A DNA stretch of 55,909 bases, from IMG/VR virus record IMGVR_UViG_3300030380_000259, positions 1-55,909 of that record, one strand, 5' to 3'. Both the position numbers and the translations under genes were made by a program. The notes under the pieces are model-generated. The model saw nothing but the letters and a program-made list of their open reading frames with translations. It had not been told where the DNA came from and ran no database searches. Positions within the stretch are counted from its first letter, which is position 1; each line of letters opens with the position of its first letter. This document shows positions 21,426-29,409 of this stretch, one piece after another. The stretch is from a virus.

Positions 21426-21793
21426 TAGATGAAAAATTAGTAGAAGCCTTAGAAGCAGAAGACTTTATAGTAAACATAAGACCTACCATATTAAAAAGCG
21501 GTAAATGGTCTGGAGATGTGAACGTATCAATAATGATTGGTAGAGATAACCCACTGGATGATGAGGACTATAGTAACCTTCTGCATTTTGCAAAGATGAT
21601 ATGCTCTACTGTTCCCATGATGGAATATTCAGAAGAACTAAGAGAGATGGTTAATGATTATGTGTTGAAGAACGTAGATAACGACAAAGGCACAGATTTA
21701 GTTTTTAAACCAGACAATAGAGGAAAAATTCTTGACAGAAAAGATAATGTTGTTACAGTATCATTTGGAACAGAAACTAAAGGGAGCGCTTGA
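21422..21793 (+). CDS. Acidic protein of unknown function
   Basis: 123 residues with an AAAGGAG site 6 bases upstream. Acidic N-terminal half (EKLVEALEAEDFIVNIRPTI), a central SGDVNVSIMIGRDNPLDDEDY segment and a basic C-terminal strand part. No motif recognised. It sits between endonuclease I and the DUF3310 gene in a tightly overlapping operon. Confidence 0.6.
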   Translation: MIDEKLVEALEAEDFIVNIRPTILKSGKWSGDVNVSIMIGRDNPLDDEDYSNLLHFAKMICSTVPMMEYSEELREMVNDYVLKNVDNDKGTDLVFKPDNRGKILDRKDNVVTVSFGTETKGSA

Positions 21794-22077
21794 TGCCACA
21801 AGATTTTCATCAACTTAGACATGAGGAATATATGAAACAAGCTATGGAACAATCAGACGTAATCACTAATCCAAAACACTACGAGCGTTACGCTATAGAA
21901 CCTGTATCATTCATAATGAATAATGAGTTACCTTTTTGGATGGGTAATGTAATTAAATATGTAATGAGAGCAGGATACAAAACAGATACAAATGAATTAA
22001 CAGATTTAAACAAAGCTAAAAGATACATTGATATGCGTATCAACCAATTAGAGGGGCGAGAGCCAAATGAAAGTTAA
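21793..22077 (+). CDS. DUF3310 protein (nucleotide-metabolism associated)
   Basis: The start is ATG 21793; a TTG lies one codon earlier. The 94-residue protein contains ITNPKHYERYAIEPVSFI (28-45), then FWMGNVIKYVMRAGYK and DLNKAKRYIDMRI. This NPxHYxxxxIEPxxxI...GNxIKYxxRxxxK pattern is DUF3310, found in T7 gp1.7-like nucleotide kinases and many phages. It probably takes part in nucleotide supply, in keeping with the adjacent ribonucleotide reductase and the distal MazG. Confidence 0.85.
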   Translation: MPQDFHQLRHEEYMKQAMEQSDVITNPKHYERYAIEPVSFIMNNELPFWMGNVIKYVMRAGYKTDTNELTDLNKAKRYIDMRINQLEGREPNES

Positions 22078-22225
22078 AATATACCTCACTATAGAAGTAG
22101 ACCCAGATGAATATCCTGTACCTGCAGACGGTAATGTATCGGAAGAGATTGCAGAGGGCATAGAGGAATACTTCTATGATGTAGGTGGCACAACTATCAA
22201 ACACATTAAGACAGTTCAGGAGTAA
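22067..22225 (+). CDS. 52-residue acidic conserved small protein
   Basis: Read from the sequence: ATG 22067 to TAA 22223-22225, overlapping the DUF3310 gene by 11 bases, with GAGGGGCGAGAG upstream. The product begins MKVKIYLTIEVDPDEYPVPA and contains EEIAEGIEEYFYDVGG. I recognise the VDPDEYPVPADG pattern from other marine phages. Beta-strand then helix; function unknown. Confidence 0.7.
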   Translation: MKVKIYLTIEVDPDEYPVPADGNVSEEIAEGIEEYFYDVGGTTIKHIKTVQE

Positions 22226-22228
22226 GAA

Positions 22229-24172
22229 ATGATTAATAACTATTTACCGACAGACTACCAAAACTTTATAGCTCTATCTCGCTATGCAAGATGGAAGGAA
22301 GATGAACAAAGACGGGAGACATGGGGAGAGACAGTCGCACGTTACTTTGATTACATGACAAAGCATTTAAAAGATACGTGTAATTTTACATTAGAAGATT
22401 CACTACGCAGTGAACTAGAGGAAGCAGTGCTTGAGCAACGTGTAATGCCTAGCATGAGAGCATTGATGACATCAGGACCAGCCTTAGATAGATGTCATGT
22501 AGGTGGTTATAACTGCTCTTACGTGCCTGTAGACAACCCTAGAGCATTTGATGAGACTATGTACATCTTAATGTGTGGAACAGGTGTAGGTTTCTCTGTA
22601 GAGCGTAGCAATATAGATAAACTACCCATAGTAAATGAACACTTTGAGAAGAGTGACACAGTTATTAAAGTTGGTGACAGCAGACCCGGGTGGGCAAGAG
22701 CGTTACGTGAGTTGATTGCTATGTTGTATGCAGGTCAGATACCAAAATGGGATGTATCAGAGGTGCGTCCTGCAGGTGCAAGACTGAAGACATTTGGTGG
22801 TAGAGCATCAGGACCACAACCTTTAGTAGAGTTATTTAACTTCTGTATTGAGAAGTTTAGGGGTGCATCTGGTCGTAGACTTTGGCCTATTGAATGTCAC
22901 GATATAATGTGTAAGATAGGAGAGGTTGTTGTTGTAGGTGGTGTCAGACGTAGTGCATTGATTTCATTATCAAATCTTGGAGATGACCAGATGGCACATG
23001 CTAAGTCAGGTCAATGGTGGGAGAATGAAGGGCAACGTGCGTTGGCTAACAATAGTGTAGCATATAAATTTAAGCCAGAGATAGGCACATTCATGCGTGA
23101 GTGGGTGTCTTTGTACGAGAGTAAGTCAGGTGAGCGTGGTATATTTAATCGTGCATCTGCAATCAAACAAGCAGATAAGAATGGAAGACGGGATATTGAC
23201 TATGCTTTCGGATGTAATCCGTGTAGTGAAATCATTCTACGCCCATATCAGTTCTGTAATTTATCCGAAGTGGTGGCACGTGCATCGGATGACATGGAAT
23301 CATTACGTAAGAAAGTACGTATTGCTACAATACTTGGCACATTTCAAGCTACTATGACAGACTTTAAATATTTACGTACAGTATGGAAAAAGAATACAGA
23401 AGAAGAAAGATTATTAGGTGTGTCTCTTACTGGTATTATGGACAATCAGATACTAGCAGGTCAGAGTAAAACATACGGCTTGAATATATCTTCATTGCTT
23501 GAAGAGTTAAAAGCAGTAGCAGTAGAGACAAATAAAATCTTTGCCGAACAGCTAGGCATTAATCAGTCTACTGCTATCACATGTGTTAAGCCAAGTGGTA
23601 CAGTCAGTCAATTAGTTGACAGTGCCTCTGGTATTCATGCTAGACATAACCCATATTATGTTCGCACTGTGCGTGGTGATAACAAAGACCCACTGACACA
23701 GTTCTTAGTAGCACAAGGCATACCATCAGAGCCTGACGTAATGAAGCCAGATAGCACAACTGTCTTTAGTTTTCCTATGAAGTCACCCTCTGGTGCTGTA
23801 ACACGTACAGGTATGACAGCTATTGAACAGCTTAACTTGTGGCTGATATATCAACGTCATTGGTGTGAGCATAAACCATCTGTTACTATCTCTGTCAAAG
23901 AGCATGAGTGGATGGAAGTGGGTGCGTGGGTGTATGAAAACTTTGATGAGGTGTCGGGCATTAGCTTTTTACCTTTTAGTGAGCATACATATCAGCAAGC
24001 ACCCTATCAGGACATAGACAAAGACATGTACACTGAGTTGTATACACGTATGCCAGACACAGTTGATTGGTCTTTACTGCCTGAGTTTGAGAAAGAAGAT
24101 AACACATCGGGTGGACGTGAGTTAGCGTGTTCAGCAGGAGTATGTGAAGTAGTGGATTTGACTGCGGCATGA
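22229..24172 (+). CDS. Class II (B12-dependent) ribonucleotide reductase
   Basis: 647 residues of the monomeric ribonucleoside-triphosphate reductase type. Key cysteines are Cys96 (GGYNCSYV), Cys332 in NPCSE with Glu334 (active-site thiyl radical and proton relay region), and the C-terminal pair Cys634/Cys639 (ACSAGVCE) that regenerates the active-site disulfide. It converts ribonucleotides to deoxynucleotides using adenosylcobalamin without a second subunit or oxygen, so the host must supply or make B12. Such enzymes are frequent in marine phages. Starts 3 bases after the preceding stop. Confidence 0.94.
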   Translation: MINNYLPTDYQNFIALSRYARWKEDEQRRETWGETVARYFDYMTKHLKDTCNFTLEDSLRSELEEAVLEQRVMPSMRALMTSGPALDRCHVGGYNCSYVPVDNPRAFDETMYILMCGTGVGFSVERSNIDKLPIVNEHFEKSDTVIKVGDSRPGWARALRELIAMLYAGQIPKWDVSEVRPAGARLKTFGGRASGPQPLVELFNFCIEKFRGASGRRLWPIECHDIMCKIGEVVVVGGVRRSALISLSNLGDDQMAHAKSGQWWENEGQRALANNSVAYKFKPEIGTFMREWVSLYESKSGERGIFNRASAIKQADKNGRRDIDYAFGCNPCSEIILRPYQFCNLSEVVARASDDMESLRKKVRIATILGTFQATMTDFKYLRTVWKKNTEEERLLGVSLTGIMDNQILAGQSKTYGLNISSLLEELKAVAVETNKIFAEQLGINQSTAITCVKPSGTVSQLVDSASGIHARHNPYYVRTVRGDNKDPLTQFLVAQGIPSEPDVMKPDSTTVFSFPMKSPSGAVTRTGMTAIEQLNLWLIYQRHWCEHKPSVTISVKEHEWMEVGAWVYENFDEVSGISFLPFSEHTYQQAPYQDIDKDMYTELYTRMPDTVDWSLLPEFEKEDNTSGGRELACSAGVCEVVDLTAA

Positions 24173-24231
24173 AGTACGTTCCCGGGTATTTAGGAAACAA
24201 AAGAGAATATATAAACACAATAGGAGATACA

Positions 24232-24423
24232 ATGAAAAAATTAGCACTAGAAAATTACTTGACAAGATTTATGAGATATGTTATAGACTGGCGTAAGACA
24301 CGAAAGATAATAAGAACACTACAAGATTTACCTGACCATACGTTAGAAGATATGGGTATAAGAAGACATGACATAGAAAAACTAGCGTATACAGAGTTAC
24401 AAAGAAAGAACTATGAGAAGTAA
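24232..24423 (+). CDS. DUF1127-type small protein
   Basis: The start is taken at ATG 24232 with AGGAG 5-6 bases upstream; the frame is open from ATG 24169, which overlaps the reductase stop and cannot be excluded. The 63-residue protein ends its core with RTLQDLPDHTLEDMGIRRHD, matching the LxxLxDxxLxDIGLxRxxI signature of DUF1127 (YjiS-like) proteins, which are abundant in alphaproteobacteria and linked there to RNA turnover and nutrient regulation. A phage copy may mimic the host protein. Confidence 0.75.
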   Translation: MKKLALENYLTRFMRYVIDWRKTRKIIRTLQDLPDHTLEDMGIRRHDIEKLAYTELQRKNYEK

Positions 24424-24583
24424 AGCATGGAGAGTATGGGCAAAAACAATTGGGAGCAAGATATCAGATGATGAAAGTGAAAGCGATATTGCCGCTATGC
24501 TACGTACCTTTTGGGTACTCACTCATCTGGTTGCTTGCTTTTTCATTATTATACATAATGGGGTCAAGCTAGGATGGTTTTAA
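24413..24583 (+). CDS. Small membrane protein (56 residues)
   Basis: Read from the sequence: ATG 24413 to TAA 24581-24583. N-terminal RSKAWRVWAKTIGSKISDDE is followed by a transmembrane helix (TFWVLTHLVACFFIIIHNGV) and KLGWF. Similar short RAWRLWAK...TM proteins occur in other marine phages. It overlaps the genes on both sides by about 10 bases. Function unknown. Confidence 0.65.
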   Translation: MRSKAWRVWAKTIGSKISDDESESDIAAMLRTFWVLTHLVACFFIIIHNGVKLGWF

Positions 24584-24696
24584 ACTATGTAGCAAACTGG
24601 TGGGAAGTAGCCATGTTGACAGCCATATCTATTAATACTATAATAAACATAGTTGTATTCTTTAGGCATAGATTTAGACAGAGGAGTAAAGATTGA
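24574..24696 (+). CDS. Small membrane protein (40 residues)
   Basis: Read from the sequence: ATG 24574 to TGA 24694-24696, with GGGG about 10 bases upstream. Contains WWEVAMLTAISINTIINIVV, one transmembrane helix, and a basic end FFRHRFRQRSKD. The overlap with both neighbours (10 bases and 4 bases) fits the operon style. Its shortness keeps confidence moderate. Confidence 0.5.
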   Translation: MVLNYVANWWEVAMLTAISINTIINIVVFFRHRFRQRSKD

Positions 24697-24926
24697 AACC
24701 ATACGAGAAAATATTGCAAGCACTGACGCATCATGCACAGGCAAATATAGAATTGCATGTTACTAACATAAGCATTTATCTTACTAATCCTTCGGGTATT
24801 GGTGAACATTCTGATATACTAGAAACAATTCAAAGTGAGATGGATAAGATAGCTGTCCACAAAGATAGGCTAGAAATACTTGAGTTGTTAGAACCAGTCG
24901 AATCAAAAGAGGAGCTAAAAGAATGA
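24693..24926 (+). CDS. Small helical conserved protein, TTG start
   Basis: 77 residues starting at TTG 24693, 6 bases after AGAGGAG; there is no ATG in the region. Segments ALTHHAQANIELHVTNISIYL and NPSGIGEHSDILETIQSEMD are shared with small proteins of other marine phages. Helical and acidic; function unknown. Overlaps the following gene by 4 bases. Confidence 0.65.
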   Translation: MKPYEKILQALTHHAQANIELHVTNISIYLTNPSGIGEHSDILETIQSEMDKIAVHKDRLEILELLEPVESKEELKE

Positions 24927-25147
24927 CAGAAGAAAAGATAACGGTAGAAGGTAAGGAGCATGATGTCTCTGATTTAGATGACAAAGAGATATATGTGCTT
25001 AAACAAGTAAAAATTTTAAGACAAAGAATAGAAGACGCACGAATTAATTTAGACCAATTAGTTATGGCAGAACGTGCCTTTGCTAATACACTAGTATCAT
25101 CCTTACAGAAAGGAGAAACAAATGAAGAATCTAAAACCAAAAACTAA
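24923..25147 (+). CDS. Small protein, DUF6447-like
   Basis: 74 residues. The start EKITVEGKEHDVSDLDDKE followed by a long coiled-coil helix (VLKQVKILRQRIEDARINLD) resembles a family of small proteins I know as DUF6447; not searched. AGGAG precedes the ATG. Function unknown. Confidence 0.65.
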   Translation: MTEEKITVEGKEHDVSDLDDKEIYVLKQVKILRQRIEDARINLDQLVMAERAFANTLVSSLQKGETNEESKTKN

Positions 25148-25550
25148 AGATAGAAAGAAATTTGATATTGACTTAGCATATGGTGAAGTCAGAGAACAAC
25201 AGATAGCAGATATGCTAACTAATAAAAAGATAGAGGTAAAAAGTGAAAGAGATGTCTGGCAAAGAACTGGAAACATTGCTATTGAATACGAATGTTATGG
25301 TAAGCCAAGTGGAATCAACGCTACGGAATCAGATTACTGGTTTCATAATTTATGTATTGGCGAAGATACATTTGCTACGATTGTATTTGACACCAAGAGT
25401 TTAAGAAAGATAATTAGTAACCTAGATTATAAGAAGTCAGTATCTGGTGGAGATAACAATGCATCACGTTTGTATCTATTAAATCTACAGAAGCTATTTT
25501 CTTCTGATGTAATCAAAGCATTTAAAGGAAAAGAAAGTGACGTGGCTTGA
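25122..25550 (+). CDS. PD-(D/E)XK-like nuclease domain protein
   Basis: 142 residues. Glu22 in GEVREQQI, the Glu38-Val-Lys40 pair in KKIEVKSE and Glu55 in IAIEYECYG are spaced as in restriction-endonuclease-like or resolvase folds (E...ExK...E). Similar proteins in cyanophages are listed as endonucleases. Activity and substrate are not established. A good AAAGGAG precedes the ATG, which lies inside the previous gene. Confidence 0.6.
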   Translation: MKNLKPKTKDRKKFDIDLAYGEVREQQIADMLTNKKIEVKSERDVWQRTGNIAIEYECYGKPSGINATESDYWFHNLCIGEDTFATIVFDTKSLRKIISNLDYKKSVSGGDNNASRLYLLNLQKLFSSDVIKAFKGKESDVA

Positions 25551-25920
25551 ATATGAAATGCACAAATGGCAAGAGGAAAGGTATCCTAATATGCAACTAA
25601 ATGAATATCAAGATAAAGCTAGAGTATATGCTATCTATCCTGAAGACTACAGAATTACCTATCCAGCTTTAGGGCTGGTAGGTGAAGCAGGAGAGGTAGC
25701 AAATAAAGTTAAGAAAATTATGCGTGGTGATGTTAAACCTGAAGATATGGAACAAAAGAAACTAGAGGTTGCATCTGAGATAGGAGATGTATTGTGGTAT
25801 TGTGCCGCACTTGCACAAGACATAGGCATATCTTTATCTGTCATAGCTACACAAAACTTAGATAAACTTGAGAACAGGAAACAACGAGATGCTATTCACG
25901 GTGATGGGGATAATAGGTAA
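25537..25920 (+). CDS. mazG: MazG-like nucleotide pyrophosphohydrolase
   Basis: 127 residues. GLVGEAGEVANKVKK (46-60) and EIGDVLWYCAALA (81-93) give the ExxE...ExxD metal-binding arrangement of MazG enzymes, which hydrolyse NTPs (or alarmones) to monophosphates. Phage MazG is thought to adjust nucleotide pools or stress signalling. GTG 25537 is chosen with AAAGGA upstream; ATG 25558 is an alternative. Last gene of the early block, directly before the convergent terminator. Confidence 0.88.
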   Translation: MTWLEYEMHKWQEERYPNMQLNEYQDKARVYAIYPEDYRITYPALGLVGEAGEVANKVKKIMRGDVKPEDMEQKKLEVASEIGDVLWYCAALAQDIGISLSVIATQNLDKLENRKQRDAIHGDGDNR

Positions 25921-25925
25921 AAAAG

Positions 25926-25945
25926 AAGGGGCTTAATTGCCCCTT
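25926..25945. terminator. Bidirectional rho-independent terminator between converging blocks
   Basis: AAGGGGC-ttaatt-GCCCCTT (stem 7 bp, loop 6) lies in the 24-base gap between the MazG stop and the stop of the large minus-strand gene. The plus strand is followed by TTATTC and the minus strand by a better T-run (CTTTTTA), so it can end both transcripts. Confidence 0.85.
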
Positions 25946-28900
25946 TATTCCGTATATACGTCTTCTAATACCTTACCTATATCAACTAGTATTGATAAGT
26001 CTTTGAAGTCCATACTATCAGGAACTTTATTATATCTCTTAAAAAATTCTAGTTGTGACTCTTCTCTTATACCGCTTGGTAAACGTCTATACTTTAACAT
26101 CGCATCAGCGTAGGCTGGAGCATCTGCAAAAAATACCTTTTCATCTGATACTTGGCTTCGTACTGTTTTAATTTGTTTGTCTAAAAAGTTTCTAATTTTC
26201 ATAGATACATAGGCTTCTTCACTATATTCTTGTTTTAATTCATCACTAGATATTTGATACTGTGACCTGAGTGCGTCTTCATAATCTTGTGCTTCTTCCA
26301 CTATCATAGGTAATGCATCTCTAACAACTTTATTTTCAAATGTTTTTATTCCCGGAACCCTAGATTTACTACTTAATTCATACTCAGTAAAACCAAAACT
26401 AGCTATGTATTCACCAAAAGGTTCATCACGAGTAGTAATATTAAGACCACCAAGCACACGAAGTATAGGAGCAACACGTTCTTTTCTTTCAGCAAATAAA
26501 AATTCTTTAGAGGGTCTTTGAAACTCTCTACTAGGTGATTCAAATCTTCCAAATGACTTACCCAGTTCACCAAAAAAAGCAGATTGAAAATCTAAGGTAG
26601 GGTCTTTACCTCTTTCTTTAAAATCTGTAGGACGCATACCGAAAGACCGTTCAGCTTCTATAACTTGACCATAAGGAACAGCCCAAGTAGATAGATAGTT
26701 TCCTAGAAGTCTACCAGTTCTTCTTCCTAAAACCTCATCACCAACTAAATCTTTAGTAGATGCTATATCAACTACCTCGTCTATGAGAGTATTACCTACT
26801 CCTGTTCTAACATTAGTGCCTAAAAAAGTTTCTCTCATCTCTCTGTCATCGTACCAATCTCCGTAAGTACCATTTATAAGACGCTTCATTGCTTCTCCCA
26901 TCCATAAAAACTGTCTTACTGGAAATTGTGGTGTGGTATCTATTTCTGAATTATCCCCAGTTACTAGCATTTTGTAATCGCTGGGAGCATCATCCATTGT
27001 TCTATATTGATATGCAGCACCCACTGTAGCTAGACCTATAAGGTTACGAGATATTCTCTGTCTATCTTTGAATGTATATTTTTTAATTTCTCCCCTACCA
27101 AGTAAACTTATGAGTCTTTTAGTCAACGGTATAGATGCACCTGCCGCATATTGACCCATAAGTTCCATACTATTAAACATAAAACGTGGAAAAGGTAAGG
27201 CAACTGTTAAGCCATTACGAACAATAAATTGAGATGTAGCCCTAAAAATCTCTACATCAGGTGCTTTAGCGTATGTCACATCTAATGCTTTTGTTGTTGC
27301 CTCTGCTATAATGTCATTAAATGACCTAGCATCTTTAGGTTTTACAGTACCTGCATCATTTAAAAGGTCACGTATTTTTCCTTTATTTATTGTGTCTATT
27401 AAATCAATTTTATATTCACGTTTTACTAATCTTTCTAACTCACCTAAAAACGCACCTCTACGTATTAGATGTTCTTGCCATCTGTTAGGTGTATTAAGAA
27501 CATCCATAGCATCTTCAAGTTCAGTAAGAACTTTATCTGTTCTACTACCAGTGCCACGTCCTGTCATCTTCTGTATTTCATTTATGTTATTAAACATAAG
27601 GTCATACTGTTTTTCTAACCCATCTTGCTTCAATATAAAATCTACATATTCTTTTACATCCATAGATGTTTCAGGACCGAACATATATTTCATATGTCTA
27701 AAACTGTCTTTCCAATTACTACCTGAAAATAAAGATTTACCTGCGGCTCTATAACCCTCTTCTGATAAATTGTATAAGGCAGTATCCATAACATTACCTA
27801 AACCTTCAAGTGGCGCACGGATACCACCTGATGTAAGGTTACGTGCGGCAGTAGCCACCTGAGATACTAGTCCTGCTCTTCTTACATTTTCTGTTCTCAT
27901 TATAAATTTACGTATAGCACCCTGTGCTTCTTTTGTAGCCGCTTCTTGTAGTGCAATCATCTCATTAGCAGGACGCATACGTTTTATTTGAGACAACTTC
28001 TGTAATGTTTTACCTGCCTCTGAACCAGAACCTACCACAGTAAGTATATAGTCTTCAAAAGATAGATTATATTTATTAAGAAGGTCTATTAGTTCTTCAC
28101 CTTTAACAAGCTCTTTATTAAGTGTTAATTCAAATAGATTATCTATAACTGTTTTATTATTGTCAAAGGCTGTAGGTTTTAACTCTTTTAAATCTGCAAC
28201 TGCCGCTACTAAAGCATCAAACTTTTCAGGTTTAAGTAATGGTTGTGTTAGTGTATCTCCTTGCCCTGCTAACAAAGCGGCATCCGCATCTATATCTGCA
28301 CTACCTAGTAGAAAATTTTTAACACCCTTTCGACTTGCTGTAACTATTTCTTCAGCAGTTTCTACTCCTGCCTCTCTGGTTTTTGATTCATTAATAACTT
28401 TTAAACCATCTTCCCCTGTATCAGATATAATCTTACCTGTTTTATTTTCAAAGGAATCTATTAAATCACTAGCAATATCACGGTTTTCAGAGGCTACTTT
28501 AGATGCTAACTCAGCTTTTGCATCGATATCTGCATCTGTATTTATCATAGCTTGTTTTGCGTTTAACTTTCTATTTAAATATTTTTGTAGTGCTTGTTCT
28601 GATTTTATCTCTTTCTTTAACTCTTTAAGAGTTCTTTTTGATGTGTTACCTGCTAAACCAAAGGTAGAACCAACGGCAGGAACAGCCTCTGCCATTTCTA
28701 ATAATGCTCCTAAATCACCAGCAAACTTTTTACCTGCTGTCTTAGGGTCAAACGGCAACATCTCTTTGCCTGTCATACCAAAGAGTTTATTATCTTCCGT
28801 AAATGTTTCGTGAATAGCACGAGTGATAGCTTCTCCTGAATCTTTCGCAGTTTCTTCTATCCCAGCAACAGCAGATATTAAAGTTTCTAAACCTGCATTA

Positions 28901-29409
28901 CCAGTAGCGGCTATTACTTTTGCTATTGTTTTTAATCCTGTCGGTGCTTTGTCAACAAAATCTTGAGCATCAATTATATCTGCTTCTGATAATAATTTAT
29001 CTATTTCTTTTTTATCTTCATATCCAAACAGTTTATCCGTCTGCTCTTCTACAGTAGGTTGGTCAAAGTCAAGAACAAGTTTAACATTAGCAGGGTCATT
29101 GGGGTCATCACTTACAGGTACACTAGGAACATACTTATAACCAACAGGAACTTTCCCTGTGCGTATATAAAATGCTTCTGGTGATTCGTCTATTTCGGGT
29201 ACATCTGTTACCACTATCTCATCTACTGCTGTAGCAGGAGTGTTGTCAGGGGTAGCATCATTTAAAAAAGTAGTATTACTTTCTATCTCATCTAGTTGTT
29301 TAGATAAATTATTAGTATCTACTCTATCTAAATTAGAAGAAGATACAGAAGATGTCTCCTCTTCTTCTAAAGCAGAAAGTTGTCTTAAATAATTATTGCT
29401 ATCTGTCAT
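25945..29409 (-). CDS. Large internal virion (ejection-type) protein
   Basis: 1154 residues, last gene of the late block. The acidic, Ser/Thr-rich N-terminal 130 residues are followed by an Ala-rich segment (about 150-200), coiled-coil stretches (about 255-330) and a long helical body with ARNLTSGGIRAPLEGLGNVM near 520-540. No enzyme motif was recognised. Size, position after the fibre genes and helical Ala-rich segments match internal core or ejection proteins of podoviruses (T7 gp15/gp16-like in role). The assignment is by architecture and context. Confidence 0.6.
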   Translation of the reverse strand: MTDSNNYLRQLSALEEEETSSVSSSNLDRVDTNNLSKQLDEIESNTTFLNDATPDNTPATAVDEIVVTDVPEIDESPEAFYIRTGKVPVGYKYVPSVPVSDDPNDPANVKLVLDFDQPTVEEQTDKLFGYEDKKEIDKLLSEADIIDAQDFVDKAPTGLKTIAKVIAATGNAGLETLISAVAGIEETAKDSGEAITRAIHETFTEDNKLFGMTGKEMLPFDPKTAGKKFAGDLGALLEMAEAVPAVGSTFGLAGNTSKRTLKELKKEIKSEQALQKYLNRKLNAKQAMINTDADIDAKAELASKVASENRDIASDLIDSFENKTGKIISDTGEDGLKVINESKTREAGVETAEEIVTASRKGVKNFLLGSADIDADAALLAGQGDTLTQPLLKPEKFDALVAAVADLKELKPTAFDNNKTVIDNLFELTLNKELVKGEELIDLLNKYNLSFEDYILTVVGSGSEAGKTLQKLSQIKRMRPANEMIALQEAATKEAQGAIRKFIMRTENVRRAGLVSQVATAARNLTSGGIRAPLEGLGNVMDTALYNLSEEGYRAAGKSLFSGSNWKDSFRHMKYMFGPETSMDVKEYVDFILKQDGLEKQYDLMFNNINEIQKMTGRGTGSRTDKVLTELEDAMDVLNTPNRWQEHLIRRGAFLGELERLVKREYKIDLIDTINKGKIRDLLNDAGTVKPKDARSFNDIIAEATTKALDVTYAKAPDVEIFRATSQFIVRNGLTVALPFPRFMFNSMELMGQYAAGASIPLTKRLISLLGRGEIKKYTFKDRQRISRNLIGLATVGAAYQYRTMDDAPSDYKMLVTGDNSEIDTTPQFPVRQFLWMGEAMKRLINGTYGDWYDDREMRETFLGTNVRTGVGNTLIDEVVDIASTKDLVGDEVLGRRTGRLLGNYLSTWAVPYGQVIEAERSFGMRPTDFKERGKDPTLDFQSAFFGELGKSFGRFESPSREFQRPSKEFLFAERKERVAPILRVLGGLNITTRDEPFGEYIASFGFTEYELSSKSRVPGIKTFENKVVRDALPMIVEEAQDYEDALRSQYQISSDELKQEYSEEAYVSMKIRNFLDKQIKTVRSQVSDEKVFFADAPAYADAMLKYRRLPSGIREESQLEFFKRYNKVPDSMDFKDLSILVDIGKVLEDVYTE

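Noticed and set aside
6291-25920. Phage single-subunit RNA polymerase
   Set aside because: No protein of suitable size or motif is present; the only large early enzymes are DNA polymerase and ribonucleotide reductase.
6291-25920. Methanesulfonate monooxygenase-type auxiliary metabolic gene, reported for HMO-2011
   Set aside because: No Rieske-type or other candidate oxygenase was seen among the early genes.
28160-28813. Plus-strand open frame of 217 codons opposite the large virion gene
   Set aside because: It lies wholly antisense to a long, well-supported gene, has Ser/Phe-rich low-information sequence typical of a shadow frame, and no ribosome-binding site was noted.
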